Shown: one piece after another, positions 8,801 to 19,220 of the stretch
How the letters are laid out: the number at the start of each line of letters is the position of its first letter
Numbering within the stretch: the first letter of the stretch is position 1
Source: Dimargaris cristalligena
Taxonomy: Eukaryota; Kickxellomycota; Dimargaritomycetes; Dimargaritales; Dimargaritaceae
Direction: 5' to 3'
Length of the DNA stretch: 23,648 bases
Assembly (NCBI GenBank): GCA_027576995.1
Contig: JANBQC010000451.1
Location: 1-23,648, forward strand
Made by a program: the position numbers and the translations under genes
The notes under the pieces: generated by a model
Database searches by the model: none
Told to the model about the DNA's origin: nothing
The model's input: only the letters and a program-made list of their open reading frames with translations

Positions 8801-11054
8801 ATGGCGACACTCATAGCTCCGTTTCCGTTGTCCACCGACTCGGACGACATGCAACTCCTACTGACCAATTTGAACCTTCTCGGCTGGCAGCCCTCCCAAG
8901 TCTGCGTCGGTCCTTATGGCGGAATAGTGGTCGACACCCAAGTTTTCCGCCAGGGCCACCAGCACCACAAAGCGGCCGAAGTCATCCTCAAGTTTCTCTT
9001 CGACCGACTCCATGCCAATCTCAGTCGAGACACCTTCGCCAGCTGCTATCCGGCCGGCGATCCCCGCCAGGCCCGGGAGTTCCGCAACCACGCATTCAAA
9101 CTTTTGGAGCAGATTCGGAAGGAATCCAATGTCGGCAGTAGTACTGGTAGTGTTGACCACGCCCTGCCCCTCGTATCGCCTGCTCCTACACTATTGAATC
9201 CCCACCTCCATCCGGCCTTGGCCTTTCCCGCCCAATTTCCGCTTCGGCGTTCCTATTTCGACGACTGCCGGGGTCTCCGCTTTGAAGCCCTTTTATGCCA
9301 TCTGTCACGACACGTGTTGGCAGCCACATTGGTGAAAGAGTTCCATTGGCGGCAAGGCGTCCGTCCCCAACCCGCCAATTCGGTGGAGGGTCTTGCGATT
9401 CGGAGCCGAAAGACGCTCGGGGCCGGTATAGTCGATAAAGACCTACCACCACCCACCGACCGCACTTCATCGTTTCTCGACCAACTCTATGCTCAGGCGC
9501 ACAGTAAGCCAACCCCGGCCACCACAGGCAGTTCCAATTCATCCAATGATACCCTCAAACGGACTCTTTCCTTACATATTAACCGGGAGGCCCGGGTGTT
9601 TCTTAATACCATGTCGGTCCAGTCTTACATTCAAACGCGATGGCAAACCCTGGCTTCCGAATTGACCCACCTTTACGGTGACCGTTCGGCGTATTTGGCC
9701 ACTATACAAAAGCAATTGCGGGACCTTCCTGATATACCCCCGCCATCCCCCGCTGGCCTAGACAGTCGGCTAAAAGTGGACCCTAGCGAGTCCTCTCGAT
9801 GGGCCTCTCGTTCATCCCTGTTGGAAATGTTGACTCAGTCCGATTTGCTGCCCCAATCGGCTAAGGTTACAGCTCGACAGCAATTGCTCCATACTCACGT
9901 TCACCGAGCGATGGGACGATGGCTACAATTGGATACGTATTTAGATACCGCTAGTCGTCAACAAGTCATTATTGATGCGGCCGCACATGTGAACCAACGC
10001 CCGTGGCAACTTCGTGCAGTCGACCATCCTCTTGTAATATCCGAGGATATGGCAAGTCGGTGGAAAGAATGGCTCCAAAAGGTAGGCAGGGCCGAGTGAA
10101 CACCATTACTTTTGCAGAACTGGCATGCTGCAGCCAAGTTAAATTATGTTTCTGATTAATGTACTAATCTCCACTCGAGGGCACGGCCATAGCCATCGGC
10201 GTTGCTAACTTCCTTTGCTGGCCACTATTAATCCCACCTATCCTCACCCATCCCATTTGCCATATCAGGCTGAATTAACTCCGTACGAGGGTTCCAAGCT
10301 TCAACTAGTGGATATACTGCAGATGTGGCAGTTGACTACACGAGGCCTATTTTATGCCGCCGGACTCGAAACCAATCCTGCTAGCCCATCTCCCCTAACT
10401 TCGCAAACCAACCAAATTCGCAGCTCGGCTCATGAGCCAACAGCATTATTGCCGCGCTCCACCGACCCGACACCCCTCGACCAGCTTCTCCCCCATATCG
10501 AAATACTACCCCACCTTTCACGGCCACCTCACCAGGCCGCCCCCACTGTACTTACCACCGATTTGTTCACCGTTGGCCCAACTCACTGGAGCACCTCCTC
10601 CTCCTCCTCTGAATCCTCCCGGCCTGGTCATGCCACATGGGATAATCTGCACAAAGCAGAACAGACCCGGTTGGAGCAAATTCGGGCCCTGAAGGCCAAG
10701 CTACAGTACCGCCACGATCAATTGACAACCCAGTTGGAAGCTCGACAAACTCGGCCCAATGCATCATCTCTATTACAACCCACCTCTAGTGACCAAGTAA
10801 TGTCGCCCCCTGCCCTTCCAGAGGGCCTGCGTAGAGTGACTATCGCCAGCCCCCCTATCGGAACCAATTCGGGATTGGATGACCGTCTCAACCAAATCCG
10901 GGAGCAGTTGGGCTCCATTTTCGACCTCACAGTCTTCCGGTCTGAACTCGAAGAACCCTGTCATGGCCAAGATACTCCAATAACCAATTCGCCGTTAGTG
11001 CCCTCTCATACCACTGGTTCATTTAAACCATGCTCCGCTATGGACACGGAATGA
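8801..11054 (+). CDS. HAUS6: HAUS augmin-like complex subunit 6
   Basis: There are two exons, 8801-10081 and 10269-11054, with a 187 nt phase-0 intron (donor GTAGGC, acceptor after CATATCAG), giving 688 residues. The N-terminal region matches the HAUS6 N-terminal family: LLLTNLNLLGW (19-29), AEVILKFLFDRL (59-70), a cysteine-proline CYP segment near 82, an EFR motif (92-94) leading into a helix, and LLCHLSRHVL near 164-173. The middle has helices likely to form coiled coils (around SYIQTRWQTLASELTHLY). The second exon is largely low-complexity Ser/Pro/Thr with one coiled-coil-like stretch (KAEQTRLEQIRALKAKLQY). In animals and plants augmin binds existing spindle microtubules and recruits gamma-tubulin rings to nucleate branches; HAUS6 links to the gamma-tubulin ring. 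Starting at 8801 gives a good context (CACCACATGG); the open frame upstream has no other ATG. Family assignment is from motif recognition. Confidence 0.82.
10082..10268 (+). other. Intron of HAUS6
   Basis: The donor GTAGGC follows AAG at the end of exon 1. The acceptor CAG lies after a pyrimidine-rich stretch, and a CTAAC branch-point-like motif is present near 10204. An in-frame stop soon after the donor and another at 10206-10208 show the two open frames must be joined by splicing. Confidence 0.75.
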
Positions 11055-11615
11055 TCCGCTCATAATTTGTTAAGTGACATCTCTTCTACTTTCACGCTTA
11101 TATGTAATTATACTTCTATTCTTTTCTCTCGCACATTTAATTTCCCCCATTCGGTTATTTATATAATCCTTTAAATAAACGGCATTTTAAAAATTACTCA
11201 CCAAAATACAACTGGGCATTTTTTAAATGAGGGGCGGGATCGCCATTATCAATTCCTGAAAAGCCATCAACTGCAAACTGGCAATTGTCAGTAGTAGTGA
11301 CATTCTGTTGGATCTTTTTAAACGGGTACTTTCCCATTTGGTCTAAAATATTAAAGGACTACATACATTACTCCCCCCCTTAGAATTATTATAGGGGGTT
11401 TTCATACTCTAAATTCACAGCCCCCTTATCCCTTGGCCTCTATGGCTGAAAGGTGGGGGGAGATTCACTTGTCAACAGACCCGACGAATTTCAGGTCCCT
11501 TCACTTACCCATGCTGGTTAATTGTCGTGTAGCACTCCTGCGCAACCTAATGCTATTACTAGTCCCCTTTCTTTTCGTTTTATGTTCCGAGTTTTTGCTC
11601 ATTCATTCCTCAGCC
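11055..11615. other. Intergenic region between HAUS6 and APA2, with a poly(A) signal
   Basis: AATAAA at 11174-11179 lies about 120 nt after the HAUS6 stop and is its likely poly(A) signal. A C7 run occurs at 11373-11379. The rest should carry the APA2 promoter and 5' leader. An open frame starting at 11433 runs in frame into APA2, but the conserved part begins at the ATG at 11616. Confidence 0.55.
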
Positions 11616-13146
11616 ATGAGCCAAACTGCGCTATCCACTTTAGTTCGAACCTGCTTTGATAGGGCCAGAGCGTCGGGCGCTTTGTTGTTTACCCCGACCA
11701 GTTTGCACATTGAAAGAGCGGCAGGCATTAACGTAAGTAGTTAAATGGCCTGAATTCACCTGTTCCTGAGGCTAAATAGGCAGTAGTCGACCACGATATA
11801 TGCGTCATGTAGTCGTTAGCCAGTGCCGCCATATACACCCTTCAGAAGTCGGTAGAGATTCCCAATGGATCTTCAACGCGAACCGGGCTCTAAAACGAAC
11901 ATTGTATGCTCCATTATAACGCCAATCTTAAAACAATCCACCTAACCGACTGATTCAAGTTCGAAATCCGCTTAGTAAGTGCCCTCGCCAGCAAGCCCGT
12001 CAAGCCCGTAAATAAAGACAGCGGTGCCGTGCCTCCTAAAGTTAACCCATTCCTTCCATACGACCCCGAGCTTTATGTGACAAGCCATGACAGCTTCCAC
12101 ATTCTTTTGAATAAATACTGCGTCTCTCCGCACCATTTGCTTATTGTCACTAAAGGTAAGTCTTATGGTCTATACCCAAGGTTAATTTAAACCCTACGTG
12201 CTATGAATGGATATTATATCGGTACTGTATGATTAGAATCATTCTTATTACCTTTTTTTTGGTAGGTCTTTTGGAGGTCAACTAACTAACTACCTGTCGA
12301 GCGTGACAACTTGACATAAAATTAACTGGTTTTTAGAATATAAACACCAGGGAGACCCTATCACTCTTGATGAGTTCGGTACGGCAATTTGGGCACTGAA
12401 TAATCTGGATACCAAGTACATCCTCTTTTATAATTCCGGGCCAAATTCGGGGGCCAGTCAGCCGCATAAGCATCTACAACTACTGCCCAGCCCCTCCCCT
12501 GACGCTCTTTTCCCGCCCACATTAGCTGCCGTACAGCATTGGGAATTTGATCAAAGTAAGCCGCTACGCATTATCAGTTTCTATCTAATTATCCCGAACT
12601 TGTAGTGCCGGATTCAGCTACATTATCAACCCCGAGGCCCTTTATTAAACAGTCTATATACTAAATCGCCTCTGTATCCACCATATCCCCAAACCCTTCC
12701 CGGCCGGGTTAGTCAATCAAATCCCCGGTCTTCCATTTGTCCACTGGTGTGTCCGGTTACGCCCCCAACACGTCCATAATCTAGACCCATCTGCTCCGTG
12801 GACTGGCGTTGAATACCTTCACCGATCTTACCAGGTCCTACTTGAACTGGTCGCTGAAGACTACCAAACCCACCATCAACAGCAGGGCCAGGAGGCCGAA
12901 TCCTCAATCACCCCAGACCAAATCGGTCAAGACGCGACTAACGGCGTTTTTTCCTATAGTTTCTTCTGCTCATCGGACATGATGATGATAATACCCCGCC
13001 GCAACGAAAAATGCGGCATTACCAGTATCAATTCATTGGGATTCGCTGGTATGATCCTGGCTAAATCCCAGGATGAACTGCAAACTATGAAGCAGGTGGG
13101 CGTTCTTGGTATCTTGGAGCACGTCGGCTTTCCACTGAAGGGCTAG
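11616..13146 (+). CDS. APA2: Ap4A phosphorylase (ATP adenylyltransferase)
   Basis: There are four exons, 11616-11732, 11960-12155, 12337-12555 and 12653-13146, giving 341 residues, close to the usual 320-330 for APA1/APA2. All junctions are GT-AG and keep frame. The enzyme splits diadenosine tetraphosphate with phosphate into ATP and ADP in the cytosol. Visible family signatures, in order: FEIRLVSALASKP (40-52), NPFLPYDPELYV (68-79), HILLNKYCVSPHHLLIVTK (86-104), and FYNSGPNSGASQPHKHLQLLP (135-155), whose HxHxQ (148-152) holds the catalytic histidine of the GalT/HIT superfamily. After these come PFVHW, the C-terminal domain MMMIIPRRNEKCG, and SINSLGFAGMILAKS, ending with GILEHVGFP. A 25-residue Gln/Glu-rich insert (around QTHHQQQGQEAES) lies in a loop that varies in the family. 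Nothing suggests inactivity. Start context GCCATGA is acceptable; an in-frame upstream ATG at 11433 is less likely. Confidence 0.92.
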
Positions 13147-14144
13147 CTACCGAGCCCCCCAGGCAGTAATTGAGAGAATCAACCTATTCTTGTGATACCT
13201 TATGTATTTTTCTATTTTCTATCCCCTTTTATTTATTTATTATTTAGCACTAAAAAGGTCGCTTAATCGACCAGTTCGAGTCAATGTCGTGTTGAACTTT
13301 TCTGTACCCCATACCATCGAGCCAAGCCAATAATTATCGTGCCAGCCGTCTTAAGTCCAAATTCTAAACTTGGAATTAGGTACATCTGGTATGAGTTGCT
13401 CCGGTACGAGGTTTAAAATTGAAAGGCCGTAACTGCCAATATCGTTGGTATGGGAGTTCGTCGTTGAAGGATTAGTCCTCGGGAAACTAGTCTTAAGATG
13501 TGATACGGAATGTATGCAGGGTACATGTTATAGCTGGGATTGGGGGTATGGCCGTGAAAAACGATGATCAGAGTAATGTATATCCGAAAAATTGACATGC
13601 AGAGCTGGAGAAGTGACCAGTATTAAGGCACTGGCACACAAAGGCAGGGCAGTGGCTGGTTATATATAATGAATGCAACCATGAATAGTTTTACTGGGAA
13701 ACACTAAGTATGTATTGATATTTAAGTCCACTAGATACGGCCGGCAACCCATTTATCGATATTCCTCGAGTTTTAATTCTTACTCGGCTGGTGTATTTCC
13801 ACAATGAAAAATCGCCCGAATCATATATGACCAATGCTAATTAATTAGCACTTTTTGTAGGATTCTGCTGCCCCTTGATTCAAAGCATTAATATAATTGC
13901 ATCGACGTCCACCATCTAGTAAATGATTGAACATTGGATCCTAGGTACAATAGTACAATACAGGCAACTGATTCGAAATACTAAGCTGGTAATATTTAGC
14001 ATAGCCAGTGGATAGTGTTTGGCGCAAGAGTCGGTTATCGAAGTGACCGGACGTCTGAAAATGCGGTTTATGCTGGAATCAAGTCGTACATCTCAGTAGA
14101 ATTTAAGATATTTTTATTCTCCCATCTGGTAAAACCGAAATGAT
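13147..14144. other. Convergent intergenic region
   Basis: This is the shared 3' flank of APA2 (+) and SEC3 (-). No gene was recognised; one 61-codon minus-strand frame at 13413-13598 looks random. It contains a 10 nt palindrome (13821-13830) and a 16 nt palindrome (13835-13850). Confidence 0.6.
13835..13850. repeat. Perfect 16 nt palindrome followed by a T-run
   Basis: TGCTAATTAATTAGCA is fully self-complementary and is followed by CTTTTT. A separate 10 nt palindrome TCATATATGA sits five bases upstream. The site lies between two converging genes. Confidence 0.85.
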
Positions 14145-14150
14145 TTTATT
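14145..14150 (-). terminator. Poly(A) signal of SEC3
   Basis: An AATAAA hexamer on the minus strand lies about 92 nt beyond the SEC3 stop codon. Confidence 0.5.
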
Positions 14151-14241
14151 GATTACAAACTAAACATCCTACATTAGCTGCACGGTAACCCACCTAACCC
14201 ATCATACACGTTAGTCGCTCTGAGATGGACCAGTCCACTTA

Positions 14242-17200
14242 TTATGAATCGCACCAGGTCTGCAGGTCCATGATACTGAACCCCACCGACAGTTTATCCT
14301 GGGGGAAGCAACGGGCAATCAGGGCGTTGAAACGATCATGCTGATGAACCAACTCGAGATAGATTTCCTTCCAGACAAGCGATTTGATGGGTCCCGAGTC
14401 GGAAAAGTGCTTTTCCACTCGTTTATGCAGGGCCTTGATATTACGGCGCAGTTCCTCCCCTTGGTATTGCACCAGGACCTTCTTGAGGGCGGCCTTGTTG
14501 TAAGACAAGTGATAGCCCACCTCGCTAGCGTCACCCGTTTTAAGTAGACTTTCGATTCCTTCGAAGAATTCAATCAGTTTTCCCAGGGGGCGCCGGATCA
14601 CCGTTTTGACATACGCACTCATGGCCATGTTGTAGTTGGTGAGTGCCTGTTCAATATAGGGCTTAAGTACCGATACTTCGGTCGCCCGGAGCGCACTGTA
14701 AAAGTAATGCATATTCTCTGAATTCACATAGTAGCATAGCAGCATAGTAATAAAGACCAGGGCCAATCAATGGGGCTTTAGTTAACTATCCACAAGGTTC
14801 ATCAACTATGCGTAATGTTAATCAGGTCGGCATTGAGTAACAGAGGAGAGACTTAGTGCAACCCATTAACAAAATGTGGCCACAACTCTGAAACTGAGCA
14901 CTACAAAGCAACTTACCTAGGGTTAGAATATGGGCGTTCAGTTGTTCCTTCACCGCATCCTTATCGTCCGTCTGATAAGATGCCACATCAGCATCACGGG
15001 CAATTGCCAGTAACCGCGCGAACATGGTCCGAACGATCTTCTCGTAGCCTTGGCTCACAAGCTTACGTGCCTCCGTCTGGGAGTTGCCCAGTATTCCGTC
15101 CAGCTTTTTGGCAAATCTCTAATCAAAATATGCATTTCCAACAAGTCAAGATGGGGGGGGGTGATTGCGATGGGTGAGTGAATTTGGTGGATGTACGCTG
15201 ATAATATGCCCCAGGGTTCGATACAAGACAGTTGCGACATTGCAAAATTATTCTTACCGGAAACACGCGGAAAAAGGGGAGAATTCCGATACGCTTTTTA
15301 GTGGTGACCTTGGTCTCGTCAATCGCCCTTAGTTGCTCGTCCTGGCATTGGGCAGACGATGAAAGAAAATACATAAATATTAATTAGCCATTTAATATTG
15401 GCGGTGAAACAGATATCGAATACATCTGTGATAAAATGACCTAAACTGAAATACGCAGTACCCCATCGATTACTACCAAGTGGCATCCAGCCAAGCAATA
15501 CAAACAGGTTATTGCCGCCAATATATCCGCCGTAGGCTTACCACAAATCGGGCAAAAGTAGCTGCCAGCTGCTTCTGCATGTTCTGTAACACGACGAATA
15601 AGAATTCCTGGTTACTAATTTCACACTCCTTCATATGCTGTTCTACCGATACCATCATTCCAACCGAGTGACTGCATAGACATAGATGGAATAGGAAGTG
15701 TGATAAGCCATATAATGTTAACTAAGGCGAGGCTAGAAACTGCCGTTAGAGTACGATTCCATAGTGAGCATCGTCAAATGCATACAGAGGATACCCTTTG
15801 TTTACACAGCAAATCATTAATACGACTGAAACTTACATCTTATCATTACGTAAACCCAGTTCGATAAGAGATGGGATCTCACTGCCCAGTACACTGAAGG
15901 TGAGCCCCATTAAATCCTTGAGTTCTTTAGCGATCTGGGAGTCTTTTTCGCGTGGTCGGGGTACCGTCAGATTGTCGAGGGTCCGGAAATCGCTTCGTGA
16001 GATGTACTCGTAAAACGGGACTGTGGGGTGTATGTTAAAGGTGTCATCGATAAAATTTTGTTCGCCAATGGCCAGCGGGATGACACACGTCATCGCCAGA
16101 TGGAAAACCTGGGGATGGGTATTAGATGTTAAAAAATAGGGAATAGAGGATTAGCGAAGCCGACTAAGACACGTTTCAATCGTGAAATAAACGGTGGGGT
16201 TGCTTTTACCCCAATGCCATCAACCGCAGAAGGTTAGTCAATAACCGGGCCTACCTCATCAGGGCGTGTTTGGATATCTTGATTGGCCATTTGGGGGGTG
16301 TTGAAGCTATTGCGACGGGGCTTCACGGCCGATTGGGCCAGTTGCATTGGAACCGTCTTGTTCGGTACGTTATAGCTAGTGAACACTGTTAAAGTAAGTT
16401 TGGGGTATAGCATGTCACGCGGTTAGGAACTACTCGGATTATAGAAGCCAGTGAATCGGCCATGGCCTACCGACTTCAAGTCTACGCGCGGCCTATATAT
16501 TTATGTCGAGGGGTATGCCATTTTTAACAAATGAAATATCCAGAATTAGAAAAATATATCTTAATATGGCTTACAATGCTCGGCGTCCTCGTTTGTCGAC
16601 TTGGCTTTGAACATGAGCGGACGTACCGAGTCCACGAGATCCTTAATTTGTGCCGAATACAGGTTGCTCATAGATTGTACGTATATCTACAGTTTAAAGG
16701 CGAAATAATAGGTGCAAACCAGTTAGATCCGGATGGTAGTAGAATGTCGAACTGTGGATATCACTATGTCTACTACAACCGGAGGAATCCTAATGGCAGA
16801 CTCCTTATGACAAAAAACCCAACCAATATCCCAGGAAATTTGTCTATATTTATTCCTCCCACTTACCATCCGCAATTCTTTATACTTGGCGGTCTCCATC
16901 TGCTTAAGCCACAGAGTCAAGGCCCGGTACTTGAGCAAACTTTCATGGACTGATAACGGCCCGATCGGTTTAACAATCACCCCCGGTGCTGGGGCCAATT
17001 TGCCTCGAACCCGGCTCTTATCATTTAGGATAGATTCGATATTGAACTGGAACATGACTTTAAGATATTCGGACACGCGGGCCGAAAAGCTCGACGCGAA
17101 GTATTTATAGGACTCCAGTTTCTCCTGGGTGGCGCGCATGGCCTGGAGCTGAGGGTCCAAGTCACTCTGGAGCATGCGCTGCAATCGACCGGCGGCTACC

Positions 17201-18118
17201 TCAATCTTGTGCAGGCCTTGGGCACTCTCGAGGGTCTCTTCCCGTAAAATACCGAGTTCGTCATCCGAAATGGTGATGCTGTAGAGAAGGTACTCAAGCT
17301 CCTCGAGAAGGCGGGACTGGTTCTTTTCTTCAACTTTAAGCAATTCGTTCTGGGATTGGATTTCCAGGATATCCTGCTCCATGGACTATGGTCGAGACCG
17401 GCCATGGTGAAGTTTCATTCGAAATTAGTAGTGCAGATCAAGTAGAGGGAGACCTTCATTTAGTTCTGTGAGGTGAGCGTAATTGTGGCTTACTTCTGCA
17501 AAGCTAGATAAGCAATGTGCCGTCGAGAGTTAACGACTATCAGGTAAGATACATAAGTGCTAGTGAATCAATACATTACATCTAATTCGTAGTCGTAGCC
17601 GCGGAGCCAGCTGTGAATGGCATCCAAATGGTTATTGGCGTTATCGAGCTCGCCGAGAATCGATTTCACCGGGGTATCCGCGTCAATAATCGATCGGACT
17701 GTGGTCTAACGAGTCGGCCAGTCGCGAAGTTCACATAGTTGGACAATAGGCATAGAGTAACATGTTTTGTATTAGCTCGGTTAATACTGGCAAGTATAAG
17801 CATCGGCCTTATTTGAAATACCGCGGTCACTATAGGGTTTGTTAGGCTGCGTTCTAGTATACGTTAACTTTAAGGATACATTTCAACCGACACACCCATG
17901 GGGTGGGCCGCGGTTGAGTGTAAATGTATACTTTAAAAATGGGTACCACAGGTTATTTGGCTTACCTTCTCCAAGGCCATGAGCTCTTGTAGCAATTTCT
18001 GCTCCAGCGCAGTGGCCCCTTTGCTCGCATTCCAGCCGAATTCGCTCAATAAGTCATCGGCGTCCAGGAGGGCAGCTTGGTTGGCCAGGTCTACATTGGC
18101 CGGATGAGTGTCCGACAT
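14242..18118 (-). CDS. SEC3: Exocyst complex subunit Sec3 (EXOC1), without N-terminal PH domain
   Basis: There are ten exons on the minus strand: 18118-17966, 17705-17580, 17385-16867, 16686-16575, 16385-16255, 16108-15837, 15671-15542, 15341-15258, 15118-14917 and 14717-14242. They sum to 2205 nt, 734 residues plus stop, and all nine introns (139-260 nt) are GT-AG with matching phases. Sec3 is a subunit of the octameric exocyst that tethers secretory vesicles to the plasma membrane. Conserved pieces: the N-terminal LLSEFGWNASKGATALEQKLL segment, a coiled-coil region (SMEQDILEIQSQ onward), IYVQSMSNLYSAQIKDL, NQEFLFVVLQNM, DEQLRAIDETKV, ENMHYFYSAL and the C-terminal VIRRPLGKLIEFFEGIESLL, with KRVEKHFSDS. 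The usual N-terminal PH-like, PIP2- and Rho-binding domain is missing, and the first ATG has an ideal context (ACCACCATG). The spliced model is by eye; small boundary errors are possible. Confidence 0.9.
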
Positions 18119-19220
18119 GGTGGTTCGCGTTTAAAAGGGCAAAATGAGAATGGAGCCCAGGTTACTGGGGACTGCGTGGGGTGTTTAAGAAGAGTGGCGT
18201 AGAATAGGCCCAGAAGTGTGAACGACGGTTTATACCGTGGAATAAGGGCTTGAATGAGTTAGGTATAGCTGGTATACAATAAGATGAAACAAACGGCTCA
18301 AACAACGGTCTAGACTTCTGAACAAGGAACTGGGGAATAAGCCGACGCCTAAAAAGACTATGACTACTACTTGTCTGTCGTAGGGTACTTTGAGTTCACA
18401 ATGGTAGATGGAATGACATGGGTCTTATGTTGCGCTCACAACAGACTCAACTTAAGCCATACCTTTAAGCTAAATTAGGTGTTGGTCACGTGTACAGCCC
18501 CAAATCTCAGCATTGTTGAACGTTGGTAGTAAACTCAATAGGGAATGCCGGATTATGCATCGTTACAGACTACCAAAAAAGGAACTCGTCAGAATAATTA
18601 GAAACCCAACAGCTATATGGGTTTAATAACCTCCCCTAATAGATTGGTTAGCGTACAAAGCCAATTCTTCTTACCGTATGGGTCAGATGCAACAAATATT
18701 CTTTAGAACCAAAGGCCGATAACAATTACAGCGCCCATTCATTAAATGGCATCTCGAAGTAATCACGGTTACCATGCTATAAAAATAAAAATTAGGCCCA
18801 GAAAGTGCCGAATAAAAAATATAAGAGTAATATAATATCAAGTATGATATTATTGAAAGATAGTTTATACGCCTGTGGGAGACGGTGATAAAACACCAAG
18901 TAATTAGTAAATAAACCGGACTCTTTATTTTAATAGCCGTTTTAGGGATGCAATATTCAACTAATAAGAAATAACGGAAGGATTGTGCAATGGACATAGT
19001 GCGGTGGTCAAAAGAATCGCCGCAAGAGGTGTAATAAGTTCATAACTAAATGTCGCAATGAAGTTGCAAATGGTATTAGTATGGGTTGTGAATGGGGGGG
19101 GGGGTAGAGCTAGCTCAGTTGGAGAAAGATTGTCAATGTTTCGATCAACAGCGAAGTAGATAAGCGAGAAGGGTAGTGGAAATAATTTTTGAATCATTTA
19201 CGTCGTCAGGAACAGTGAGC
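18119..19220. other. Intergenic region upstream of SEC3, downstream of the RAT1-like gene
   Basis: This should carry the SEC3 promoter and the 3' end of the RAT1-like gene. I looked on the minus strand for exons encoding the missing Sec3 PH-like domain and recognised none. The open frames at 18683-18997 and 18961-19197 are AT-driven and motif-free. It contains an 11 nt G run at 19094-19104. Confidence 0.55.

Noticed and set aside
8572..9141. 189-codon plus-strand frame overlapping the start of HAUS6
   Set aside because: It is a shadow in another frame of the HAUS6 coding exon; the HAUS6 motifs are in the other frame.
16531..16953. 140-codon plus-strand frame across SEC3 exon 4, intron 3 and part of exon 3
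   Set aside because: It is antisense to conserved Sec3 coding sequence and has no motif of its own.
18683..19197. Two AT-rich minus-strand frames considered as missing SEC3 upstream exons
   Set aside because: The translations are hydrophobic low-complexity strings with no PH-like pattern, and they read nothing like Sec3.
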